From the NCBI GenBank assembly GCA_024278775.1, contig JAJRSP010000176.1, forward strand, positions 1-39,361: DNA of 39,361 nt, in the 5' to 3' direction. This DNA comes from Planctomycetota bacterium. GTDB taxonomy: Bacteria; Planctomycetota; Phycisphaerae; UBA1845. Made by a program: the position numbers and the translations under genes. Below are positions 15,729 to 23,017 of the stretch, in pieces; position 1 is the stretch's first letter, and each line of letters begins with the position of its first letter. The notes beneath the pieces are model-generated. The model made no database searches. It was not told the DNA's origin and worked only from the letters and a program-made list of their open reading frames with translations.

Positions 15729-18700
15729 ATGCGAAGGCGAGGCATTGACCTTCTTGTGCGACTTTCGTCGCTCGCCGCTAGCGTGACGCTGGTTGTGTTC
15801 CTGATTGTTTTTCTGGCCGGGTGCCCCACGGGACCGGCTACCGACACCCAGGGTTCCGCCGACCAGGGGGCGGGCAACGGCAATCCGCTACCGGATCAGG
15901 CCGATCCACAGCAGGGACAAACCACACCCACGCCCACGCCGGATGTCACGGTAGAGGTCACCATTCAGGGTCAAGGCAATGTCACGCAAGATGCGACGGG
16001 ATCTAGGGTCACCCTGACTGCCGTTCCGGCAGATGGCTGGGTGTTCGATCGTTGGTCGGGAACATCCGACTCCTCCGTGAATCCGCTCACCGTACTGGCG
16101 ATTCCCGGCGTCACACAGATCGTAGCTAATTTTGTCCTGGCACCCGCCGTAGACACCGACTTGGATGGTGTCCCCGATGCAGTGGACAAATGTCCGGACT
16201 TCGACGATCGAAATGACCGTGACGCCGATGGGACTCCGGATGACTGTGATCGCTGCCCGGATGACGCAGACAACGATTCGGACGGTGACGGCGTCTGCGG
16301 CGACGTGGACAACTGCCCGACGACCGCCAACGCGAACCAGGCCGACTTCGATGGCGACGGTGTGGGCGATCTGTGCGACGCCTGCGAAAAGGACAACCCC
16401 GACGACACCGATCAAGATGGCGTCTGTGACAGCGATGATATCTGCCCGGATTCTGATGACAAGGTCGATACCGATGGTGACGGCGTTCCCGACGGATGCG
16501 ACACGTGCGCAGATACGCCAGCCAACACTACCGTCGACAGCAATGGTTGCGAGGTCACCACGGGCGGAGGTAGTAACGGCGGCATAGTGGACGCAGACGG
16601 TGACGGCGTAGCCGACGTCGCCGACAACTGCGTGGACAAATCCAATGCCGACCAGCAAGATTCCGACGGAGATGGCGTGGGCGATGTCTGTGACAATTGC
16701 CGCGTCAGGGCGAACTCAGGCCAAGGCGACGAGGATGGTGACGGTGTCGGTGACGTGTGCGACGACTGCCTCGGAACGGAACCCGGCACCACGGTGAACG
16801 GACGTGGGTGCGATGAGGTAACAGACAACGACAACGATGGCATCCTCAACGACGTGGATAACTGCCCGGATGAGACCAATGCGGATCAAGCGGACTTAGA
16901 CGGAGACGGCGTGGGCGACGCATGCGACGCCTGCCCGGAAGACCCCGACAACGACGCCGACGGAGACGGATTGTGCGTAGGGGTGTGCGATCTGGGCGAC
17001 TGCCGACTGTGTCAAAACCCCAACAATCCTCGGGGCTGGGAATTCGATTGCTGCCCGAACGACCCGGACAACGACGCAGATTTCGATGGCATCTGCGGTG
17101 ATATCGACCCTTGCCCGAATGATCCCCGGCCCGACGAAGATCAGGATGGGCTTTGTGGTGATGTGGATCTCTGCCCGAATGACGCGAACAACGATATCGA
17201 TGGTGACGGCATCTGCGGAGACGTGGACGTGTGCCCCAACGATCCCGACGACGACGCAGACGGTGACGGGATCTGCGGCGACATCGATCCTTGCCCGCTC
17301 GACCCGCTCAACGACGTTGACTCCGATACCATCTGTGGCGATATCGACAACTGTACGACGGTGGCTAACCAGGATCAGCTCAACTCGGACGGCGACACCC
17401 TTGGGGATGCATGCGACAACTGCCCGACGAGTGACAACGAAAGCCAGACCGACACAGACGGTGACGGCCTCGGCGACGCGTGTGATACTTGCGAGCTTGA
17501 CCCCGACAACGACGTTGACGGTGATACGATCTGCGGAGATGTGGATGCGTGCCCGCTCGATCCGAACAATGACGCAGACGGCGACGGCCTTTGCGGCGAT
17601 GTGGACATTTGTCCCAACGATCCGTTTAACGATGCCGACATGGACGGGGTCTGCGGCGACGTGGACCTTTGCCTGAGCACGCCGGTGGCGGAGCGCGACG
17701 CCGTGAATGCTGATGGCTGCGGTCCGAGTGAACGCGACACCGATGGAGACGGCGTGAACGACAATCTGGATCTCTGCCCGGGCACCGCTCCGGGCACGCC
17801 GGTGGACACCGACGGCTGTCCGCCGCAATCTACGATCGCCGTGACGCTCCCCGTAGCGAACAACATGATCCTGCTTGCGGGAGAGTCCATCGATATCGAC
17901 TATGAGGCACAGGTTTTCGCGCCGACGGCCGTACCAGCCACGGTCACGCTCTTCTACGACGACGACTTAAATCCCGAAAACGGCTTCACCGTCATCGCCA
18001 CCCAAGTGGATGCGGTGGGTCTCGCCCTCGAAATATTCACGACGGCCTTCCCGACGGATTTGCCCAGCGGTATCTACTTCGTAGGTGCATCGGTGGATGA
18101 CCAGTTGAGCGCTCCGGTTAGTGCCTATGCCGCCGGGTCCGTCTCGGTCATCAACCCGGTCACACTATCCATTACCAGCCAGAACGCCCCGGTCACGGTG
18201 ATTGCACCGGCTGACATAGACATCACCTGGGACACGAACCTGATCGACGGGCCGAGCGCTCCGTTTGTGGATCCGATAGCCACCATTGACGTCTTCGCCC
18301 AGCTTGTGAGTGGCGGAGCCATCACACCGATTATCACGGGCGGCAGCTTGAGTCTAACTTCCGCCACTTTCCACGCCGACACGGCCGGGCTGTATGATAT
18401 CACGGTTCGCGCGAACCTCCGAAACGGAGACCGTATAGAAGATTCCCGGTCATCGAGCGTTACGGTAGTCCAACTGTTCCCGGCCACCTGGTCATCAACG
18501 CACACGTTCTCGAATTTTTACCGTCCGCCAACTCTGTTGGACCTGGACACGAGCGGCGCGCTGACATCCGCCACAGTGGATGTGGACGTGGCCAAAATCA
18601 ACAACGATCTGTTTGTCACCACGACCGTCGACTCGTCGGTCGTGCCGCCTGGTGTGAAGACGCAGATGTGGACCGGCGACGCTGGATTCGGACTAATCAC

Positions 18701-18989
18701 TGGCTCGATCCTGATCGATGCGATGTCATTGACCATCAACGGCTCGACTGCCACTTGGACGTTCCGCTACACTGTCACGGTCGATAACACCGGATTCTTC
18801 GGTACGTTAGATGACACGATTTTTGACGGCGTTGCGACGGGCACGGTGGCTGAGAATGGAATGACCATAACCTTCGATAGCGTCACGGGCACCTTCCGGA
18901 CCTGCACCAATTCCGCGTGCGGGGACACCCAGGACATCAACACGCACCCATCGTTTTCTACTAATGAGGTCTGGACTTTGGTGCCGTAG
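15729..18989 (+). CDS. Large lipoprotein with about 23 thrombospondin type 3 calcium repeats
   Basis: ATG at 15729 follows a GGAGAG site. The signal peptide ends in lipobox LAGC, so the protein should be membrane-anchored by lipid. After a Pro/Thr/Gln-rich linker comes an InlB-B-repeat-like segment (about 75-135, 'GWVFDRWSG'). About 23 units of TSP3 type (about 140-700) follow, each with a DxDxDG calcium loop and a trailing Cys. Two flavours alternate: 'DGVGDxCDxC' and a variant 'DGICGDVDxC' with the Cys shifted forward. The C-terminal 380 residues look like Ig-type beta domains without named motifs. Such repeats form calcium-stabilised rods. This suggests a stalk holding the C-terminal domains away from the cell; ligand unknown. 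Confidence 0.85.
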   Translation: MRRRGIDLLVRLSSLAASVTLVVFLIVFLAGCPTGPATDTQGSADQGAGNGNPLPDQADPQQGQTTPTPTPDVTVEVTIQGQGNVTQDATGSRVTLTAVPADGWVFDRWSGTSDSSVNPLTVLAIPGVTQIVANFVLAPAVDTDLDGVPDAVDKCPDFDDRNDRDADGTPDDCDRCPDDADNDSDGDGVCGDVDNCPTTANANQADFDGDGVGDLCDACEKDNPDDTDQDGVCDSDDICPDSDDKVDTDGDGVPDGCDTCADTPANTTVDSNGCEVTTGGGSNGGIVDADGDGVADVADNCVDKSNADQQDSDGDGVGDVCDNCRVRANSGQGDEDGDGVGDVCDDCLGTEPGTTVNGRGCDEVTDNDNDGILNDVDNCPDETNADQADLDGDGVGDACDACPEDPDNDADGDGLCVGVCDLGDCRLCQNPNNPRGWEFDCCPNDPDNDADFDGICGDIDPCPNDPRPDEDQDGLCGDVDLCPNDANNDIDGDGICGDVDVCPNDPDDDADGDGICGDIDPCPLDPLNDVDSDTICGDIDNCTTVANQDQLNSDGDTLGDACDNCPTSDNESQTDTDGDGLGDACDTCELDPDNDVDGDTICGDVDACPLDPNNDADGDGLCGDVDICPNDPFNDADMDGVCGDVDLCLSTPVAERDAVNADGCGPSERDTDGDGVNDNLDLCPGTAPGTPVDTDGCPPQSTIAVTLPVANNMILLAGESIDIDYEAQVFAPTAVPATVTLFYDDDLNPENGFTVIATQVDAVGLALEIFTTAFPTDLPSGIYFVGASVDDQLSAPVSAYAAGSVSVINPVTLSITSQNAPVTVIAPADIDITWDTNLIDGPSAPFVDPIATIDVFAQLVSGGAITPIITGGSLSLTSATFHADTAGLYDITVRANLRNGDRIEDSRSSSVTVVQLFPATWSSTHTFSNFYRPPTLLDLDTSGALTSATVDVDVAKINNDLFVTTTVDSSVVPPGVKTQMWTGDAGFGLITGSILIDAMSLTINGSTATWTFRYTVTVDNTGFFGTLDDTIFDGVATGTVAENGMTITFDSVTGTFRTCTNSACGDTQDINTHPSFSTNEVWTLVP

Positions 18990-19050
18990 TGTTGGCCGGT
19001 GCCGCTCTTCGGCAGGCCGACGCAGGCCACGCACCGTACATCACCATCAT

Positions 19051-19085
19051 AACCGCCCGGGACGTGTCACGTGCCGGGCGGTTTT
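19051..19085 (+). terminator. Strong intrinsic terminator after the TSP3 lipoprotein gene
   Basis: The GC-rich arms AACCGCCCGG and CCGGGCGGTT form a 10-bp stem, with ACGT/ACGT able to pair inside, followed by TTTT. It lies 62 bp after the stop codon at 18989 and before the arsC-like gene. Confidence 0.85.
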
Positions 19086-19197
19086 CGTGATACGGCTGCA
19101 GAAACATGCCGCACGACGGGGCAAGACCGTTTCGGCGCGTGACATGGGCCCGCGCTCCCCGTAGCATGCTTCGACACCAACGCGTAAGGATGGCACC

Positions 19198-19671
19198 ATG
19201 AAACGAACGATCCTGTTCCTCTGCACGGGAAACTCATGCCGGTCTCAGATGGCCGAGGCGATATTACACCATACGGGTGGCGACCGTTTCCGCGCCATCA
19301 GCGCAGGTTCGCAACCGGCCGGATATGTCCACGATCTGGCCGTTGAGGCGCTGCGACAATTGAACATCCCATTAGGCACTCCCGTATCGAAAAGCTGGAA
19401 CGAGTTTACGGATACGCCGATCGACGTGGTGATCACACTATGTGACGAAGCGGCCGGCGAGACTTGCCCCGTGTGGAACGGCACGCCGGTATGTGCGCAT
19501 TGGTCATTGCCGGACCCGGCGTATCACCTGGGCGACGAGGAAGAACGGATCGAATTCGCCGTACGCGTAGCGAAACGGCTGCGGCTCAAAATCGAAGGCC
19601 TGATGAGCATCAATTTTGACGGCGGACCGGAATCCGTATCGCAGCGACTACAACAACTGGGCGACATCTAG
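19198..19671 (+). CDS. arsC: Arsenate reductase / low-molecular-weight phosphatase family protein
   Basis: A cytoplasmic enzyme of the thioredoxin-coupled ArsC family, which reduces arsenate to arsenite on a low-molecular-weight tyrosine phosphatase fold. The 157 residues show the CX5R active-site loop 'CTGNSCRS' at 10-17, and 'CDEAAGETCP', which carries the two redox Cys, near 82-91, followed by the 'WSLPDP' region. The two extra Cys favour arsenate reductase over a plain phosphatase. No arsR, arsB or acr3 gene is present in the window. Its stop codon overlaps the GTG start of tadA, so the two are probably translated together. Confidence 0.85.
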   Translation: MKRTILFLCTGNSCRSQMAEAILHHTGGDRFRAISAGSQPAGYVHDLAVEALRQLNIPLGTPVSKSWNEFTDTPIDVVITLCDEAAGETCPVWNGTPVCAHWSLPDPAYHLGDEEERIEFAVRVAKRLRLKIEGLMSINFDGGPESVSQRLQQLGDI

Positions 19672-20162
19672 TGAGTGTCAACAAATCTTCAGGACCAAAC
19701 CACACTGACCAGCGTTTCATGCAGGCGGCTTTGCAGGAAGCGCTGTCGGCGTATGATGCCGGCGAAGTTCCGGTGGGCGCGGTCGTGGTTCGTGACGGCA
19801 CCATAATCGGCCGGGGGTTCAATCAGCGGGAAACGCTCGCCGACCCCACGGCGCACGCAGAAATGATCGCGATCACAGCAGCCGCAGCAGCGGTTGGAGA
19901 TTGGCGGCTTTCGGAATGTTCGCTATTCGTCACACTGGAGCCCTGCACGATGTGTGCAGGCGCCATCGTACTGGCACGATTGAGCCGTCTGGTGTACGGC
20001 GCGATTGACCCCAAAGCCGGCGCCTGTGATACGCTGTACACCATCCCCACGGATACACGACTCAACCACCATGTCGAAGTCACCGGCGACGTACTGAACG
20101 ACGAGTGCGGCCGGCTGCTTTCGCAATTCTTCGCCGAACAGCGTGCGAAAGGGAAAAAGTAG
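19671..20162 (+). CDS. tadA: tRNA-specific adenosine deaminase
   Basis: Zinc deaminase that converts the wobble adenosine A34 of tRNA-Arg(ACG) to inosine. The 163 residues show the cytidine/deoxycytidylate deaminase fold: catalytic 'HAE' (with 'DPTAHAEMIAI') and the zinc ligands in 'EPCTMCAGA', plus 'VYGAIDPKAGA'. Length is normal. The GTG start at 19671 overlaps the stop of the arsC-like gene (TAGTG), indicating coupling. It is convergent with fliC. Confidence 0.94.
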   Translation: MSVNKSSGPNHTDQRFMQAALQEALSAYDAGEVPVGAVVVRDGTIIGRGFNQRETLADPTAHAEMIAITAAAAAVGDWRLSECSLFVTLEPCTMCAGAIVLARLSRLVYGAIDPKAGACDTLYTIPTDTRLNHHVEVTGDVLNDECGRLLSQFFAEQRAKGKK

Positions 20163-20194
20163 CCGCAGATTCCGACGGCTCCGCCTGCCAAACA

Positions 20195-20242
20195 AAGCCG
20201 GGTGCCGCCGCCGGGGAACGACGACAGCACCCGGTTGTCAGA
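20195..20242. terminator. Probable bidirectional terminator between tadA and fliC
   Basis: Arms CCGGGTGC (20198-20205) and GCACCCGG (20227-20234) pair exactly and extend by a G-U and an A-U pair. The plus side continues GTCAGACTTTT; the minus side continues CTTTGTTT. The position between two convergent gene ends supports the call; the 21-nt loop is rather long. Confidence 0.5.
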
Positions 20243-20278
20243 CTTTTCGGGTCACGCGCGTTTTAGAACAAGCCTTGA

Positions 20279-21727
20279 CTACCCGCCGAGGAGCGTGAGC
20301 ACGTTTTGCGATTGCGCGTTAGCGATCGCGAGGACACTGTTGCCCGCTTGAACAAGAATCTGAGCTCTCGTAAGTTCCGAAGTTTCTGTGGCGAAGTCCG
20401 TGTCGCGGATCACCGCCTCGGAAGCCGTCAGGTTCTCGGCCGTAATCTGCAACTGGTTGATGTTGGTTTGTAGCGTATTACGCTCAAACGCTCCGAGTCG
20501 CCCACGCAACACGGCCACCTGAGTGATCGCCGCCTCAATGATCTTGGAGGACTCCTGAAACGTTTTCGTATTGAGCGCGTGTTTCTGTCCACTCTTGAGC
20601 TCGGACAAAAACCCAACAATGGCGTTTCCAAGCTTGTTGGCTTGAATGTTTTTGATACCAATGTTTTCTTGCAGGTTGGTGTTGACTTGCGGACCAAGCT
20701 GGAAGAGCGCACCACCATCGGTGATGGCGAACGTCGACTGCCCCAACCCGGTGGACCCGCCGCCGAAGGCCTCCGAAAGATTGAGTTCCACCTTGAGGGT
20801 ATTCGTGCTGAAATTCAGCTTGAGGCCTTGCGCAGTAGCCGCGACACCGTTGACGGTGGCCGACGCATCCTGTCCCACATCTCGACGAACGTTGGAGCCG
20901 GCCGCGTTGGTGACGACGAACGCGTTGTTGTCCGGTATTTCATCGACCGTGACGAACGCCTTGCTACCATATTCCACGCTGCGCAAACTCATCCCCGACA
21001 CGCCGCTCGTACCGATGAGACTGGCGGTGAGACCGGTGGCATCACGCTGGGCGTTGATCGCCGTTACCATCTCCGGAGTGGTGGCACTGGCCGGGAAGGT
21101 GAGCGTGATGATTCCGTCGGGTCCCCCCAGATCAATCGTGGCGTTTGCGGTCATGGCCGACAGGCTGAACACCAGCTCGGCGCGCTGAGCCGACTGGGCC
21201 ACATCCACCGTCACGGGGATATAGGACTGCGTGCCGAACGCAGCCCCCAGCACGGATACATCTGTCAACTGAGAAGTACTGACCCCGCTGGTGACGTAAT
21301 CCAACTCTCCGTTGAGTAGTTTTCGCCCGGCGAAGGTGGTCGTGTTGGCAATCCGGGTGATGGAGTCGATCGCGTTGTCAATCTGAAGCTGGTTGGCGGC
21401 AATCTCCTCGTCCGAGAAAGCCCCCCGGTTCGCCGCCTCGACAAGCAACGCCTGAATGTCCGTCAGCAGGGCTTGAGACTCATTGAGCGCGCCCTCCGTG
21501 GTGGCGATGACGTTGATCGCTCTGGCGGAGTTGTCGATCGCTTGTTTGACGGCCGACACCTCTGAACGCAATCGCTCGGACACGATCAGCCCGGCCGGGT
21601 CATCCTTACCCCGGTTGATCTTGACGCCACTCGATAGCCGTTCGAGCGATTGACCCAGCGACCGCTGCGCCCCGATGAGGTGTCGCTGCGCGATAAGCGA
21701 TGGCACGTTACTATTGATGCGTGACAT
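20279..21727 (-). CDS. fliC: Flagellin
   Basis: The filament subunit, exported by the flagellar type III system and assembled outside the cell. The 482 residues keep the conserved N-terminal coil ('LERLSSGVKINRGKDDPAGLIVSE') and C-terminal coil ('FATETSELTRAQILVQAG', ending 'QSQNVLTLLGG'). The middle D2/D3-type region (about 150-350) is variable and includes a flagellin-IN-like stretch ('TVDVAQSAQRAELVF', 'EMVTAINAQ'). ATG at 21727 has a full AAGGAGG site 7 bp upstream. The gene lies downstream of fliW and csrA, matching CsrA/FliW control. It is the only flagellin in the window. Confidence 0.96.
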   Translation of the reverse strand: MSRINSNVPSLIAQRHLIGAQRSLGQSLERLSSGVKINRGKDDPAGLIVSERLRSEVSAVKQAIDNSARAINVIATTEGALNESQALLTDIQALLVEAANRGAFSDEEIAANQLQIDNAIDSITRIANTTTFAGRKLLNGELDYVTSGVSTSQLTDVSVLGAAFGTQSYIPVTVDVAQSAQRAELVFSLSAMTANATIDLGGPDGIITLTFPASATTPEMVTAINAQRDATGLTASLIGTSGVSGMSLRSVEYGSKAFVTVDEIPDNNAFVVTNAAGSNVRRDVGQDASATVNGVAATAQGLKLNFSTNTLKVELNLSEAFGGGSTGLGQSTFAITDGGALFQLGPQVNTNLQENIGIKNIQANKLGNAIVGFLSELKSGQKHALNTKTFQESSKIIEAAITQVAVLRGRLGAFERNTLQTNINQLQITAENLTASEAVIRDTDFATETSELTRAQILVQAGNSVLAIANAQSQNVLTLLGG

Positions 21728-21761
21728 GAGGAATCCTCCTTGATTACTCCCGACGGTTCCC
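21728..21761 (-). promoter_or_regulatory. fliC leader with ribosome binding site and putative CsrA-binding GGA motifs
   Basis: Reading on the minus strand, four GGA triplets lie at 21760-21758, 21750-21748, 21739-21737 and 21736-21734; the last two belong to the AAGGAGGA ribosome binding site. GAGG and CCUC can also pair around an AUU loop, hiding that site in a small stem. CsrA is known to bind GGA motifs in loops and block flagellin translation. The sites are seen; binding is inferred from csrA and fliW next door. Confidence 0.5.
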
Positions 21762-21844
21762 TATGAACGTCGAGACATGCCGTACTCTCAGTTTCTTCAA
21801 CACCCACCCGTATGAGACACGCGCTCTTGCGAGTGGACGCTGTA

Positions 21845-22120
21845 TCAGCTTGCGCGGCCCGAGCCCTCAGGCTCGCCGTTGCTTTTCTCATGCGTATCAG
21901 TGTCCGGCTTCACGACATCGGACATATCAGACGGCGAGAGTCCTGCCGCCTGCTCGTTTTCTCGCCTGATGGCATCGTACACTTCCTTGCGATGAACCTG
22001 AATCGAACGAGGTGCCGTGATTCCCAGTCGAACCTTATCACCTCGTATATCAACGACGGTAATTTCCACGTCGTCGCCGATCATGATTGTTTCATCGCGC
22101 TGTCTGGATAGTACCAACAT
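21845..22120 (-). CDS. csrA: Translational regulator CsrA with C-terminal extension
   Basis: RNA-binding dimer that blocks or alters translation at GGA-containing leaders. The start 'MLVLSRQRDETIMIG' at 22120 is canonical and has GGAGGAG 6 bp upstream; longer in-frame openings are not needed. The core (about 1-55, with 'ITVVDIRGDKVRLGI' and 'VHRKEVYDAI') is followed by about 35 extra acidic and polar residues, making 91 residues against about 60-75 in most CsrA. In Bacillus, FliW contacts the CsrA C-terminal part, so an extension here is worth noting. It lies between fliW and fliC, all on one strand. Confidence 0.95.
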   Translation of the reverse strand: MLVLSRQRDETIMIGDDVEITVVDIRGDKVRLGITAPRSIQVHRKEVYDAIRRENEQAAGLSPSDMSDVVKPDTDTHEKSNGEPEGSGRAS

Positions 22121-22334
22121 ACTCGGCTCCTCCGTGCCATGCCGAGGGGCGTAGCGGTCCAGCCCAAGGCTCAACCACAATACCCAACGCGCGGATGTCG
22201 GTCAGATCTTACATCGTGCGGCGGCGAGCGGCTTCGCCCGTGATCCACCACACCCATACACTTCATCGAAACCAACTACTTCCATGTCATCCGTAACACG
22301 GTCGCGTGGGTCCGGAGTGTTTCTTCACCACACA

Positions 22335-22784
22335 CTAGGCGATCTTTTCCAAAGTAGACGTCTGCTTCACACGCATCAGCGGATGACGGGTGGAGTAGCG
22401 TTTGTCACTGAGCACCAACTGACGTGCGCGTCGGTTGGATACGTTCACGACCAGTGGACCTTGAAAATTGCCCGTCAGCAGGGTACCGACCTTGTTGACG
22501 ATCACGAAGATCTGCGCATGGTCGGCAGATTCCAACTCGATGCATTTCAGGTCTTCGGCCTTGACCGGCACCTCATAGTCTGCGACGAACAAACGCGGAT
22601 CGCAAACCACAAAAGCCAGGTCGGCGCAACCGACGGATTGCAACCAGTAAAAACCGCTCCCCTCTCCCGTTTGCACCAGCGCATATTCGTGCTGATCCGG
22701 AAAGCCAAGCACACCGTCATCGAACACGATGAGCCGGTCTGCATCCACATCCAGTTGTCCAAATCGCGACGTGGTAATAATCAT
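22335..22784 (-). CDS. fliW: Flagellar assembly factor FliW
   Basis: Cytoplasmic protein that binds CsrA and also flagellin, so that flagellin translation follows secretion. The 149 residues match the family: an N-terminal beta start 'VFDDGVLGFPDQHEYAL', 'GFYWLQSV', 'LAFVVCDPRLF' and 'IFVIVNKVGTLLTGNFQGPLVVN'. ATG at 22784 has AGGAG about 8 bp upstream. It lies about 230 bp downstream of flgL and 214 bp upstream of csrA; the latter gap (22121-22334) shows no gene. Confidence 0.94.
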   Translation of the reverse strand: MIITTSRFGQLDVDADRLIVFDDGVLGFPDQHEYALVQTGEGSGFYWLQSVGCADLAFVVCDPRLFVADYEVPVKAEDLKCIELESADHAQIFVIVNKVGTLLTGNFQGPLVVNVSNRRARQLVLSDKRYSTRHPLMRVKQTSTLEKIA

Positions 22785-22829
22785 CGCGGGTCTCCTATGA
22801 CCGTCTTACTGAGGCCGGCGTTTGTCGCG

Positions 22830-22850
22830 GGCAACCGACCGACGGTTGCC
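22830..22850. promoter_or_regulatory. 8-bp-stem hairpin in the flgL-fliW gap
   Basis: Arms GGCAACCG/CGGTTGCC with a 5-nt loop lie about 45 bp before the fliW start. On the minus strand no T-run follows, so it is not a terminator for the flagellar transcript; the plus strand does have ATTCTTTT after it. It could be a processing or stability element or part of a promoter region. Confidence 0.35.
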
Positions 22851-23017
22851 ATTCTTTTCACGCGATGATGCCTACGACACGTCCCGTGTCGTGTCCCGGT
22901 GCCTCCGCACCGATCAGCCTGTCAACTGCAGTTCGCCCTGGTCAGGGACCGAACATGCAGCGTTACTCGTTACGACCGTTCTTTTCCCTTCTCACCCGGC
23001 TACGGGGATCCCATACC

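Noticed and set aside
19198..20162. Arsenic resistance operon
   Set aside because: Only the ArsC-like gene is present; its partner is tadA, and no arsR or transporter is nearby.
21728..21844. FliA (sigma-28) promoter before fliC
   Set aside because: No TAAA...GCCGATAA pair was found in the 117 bp upstream.
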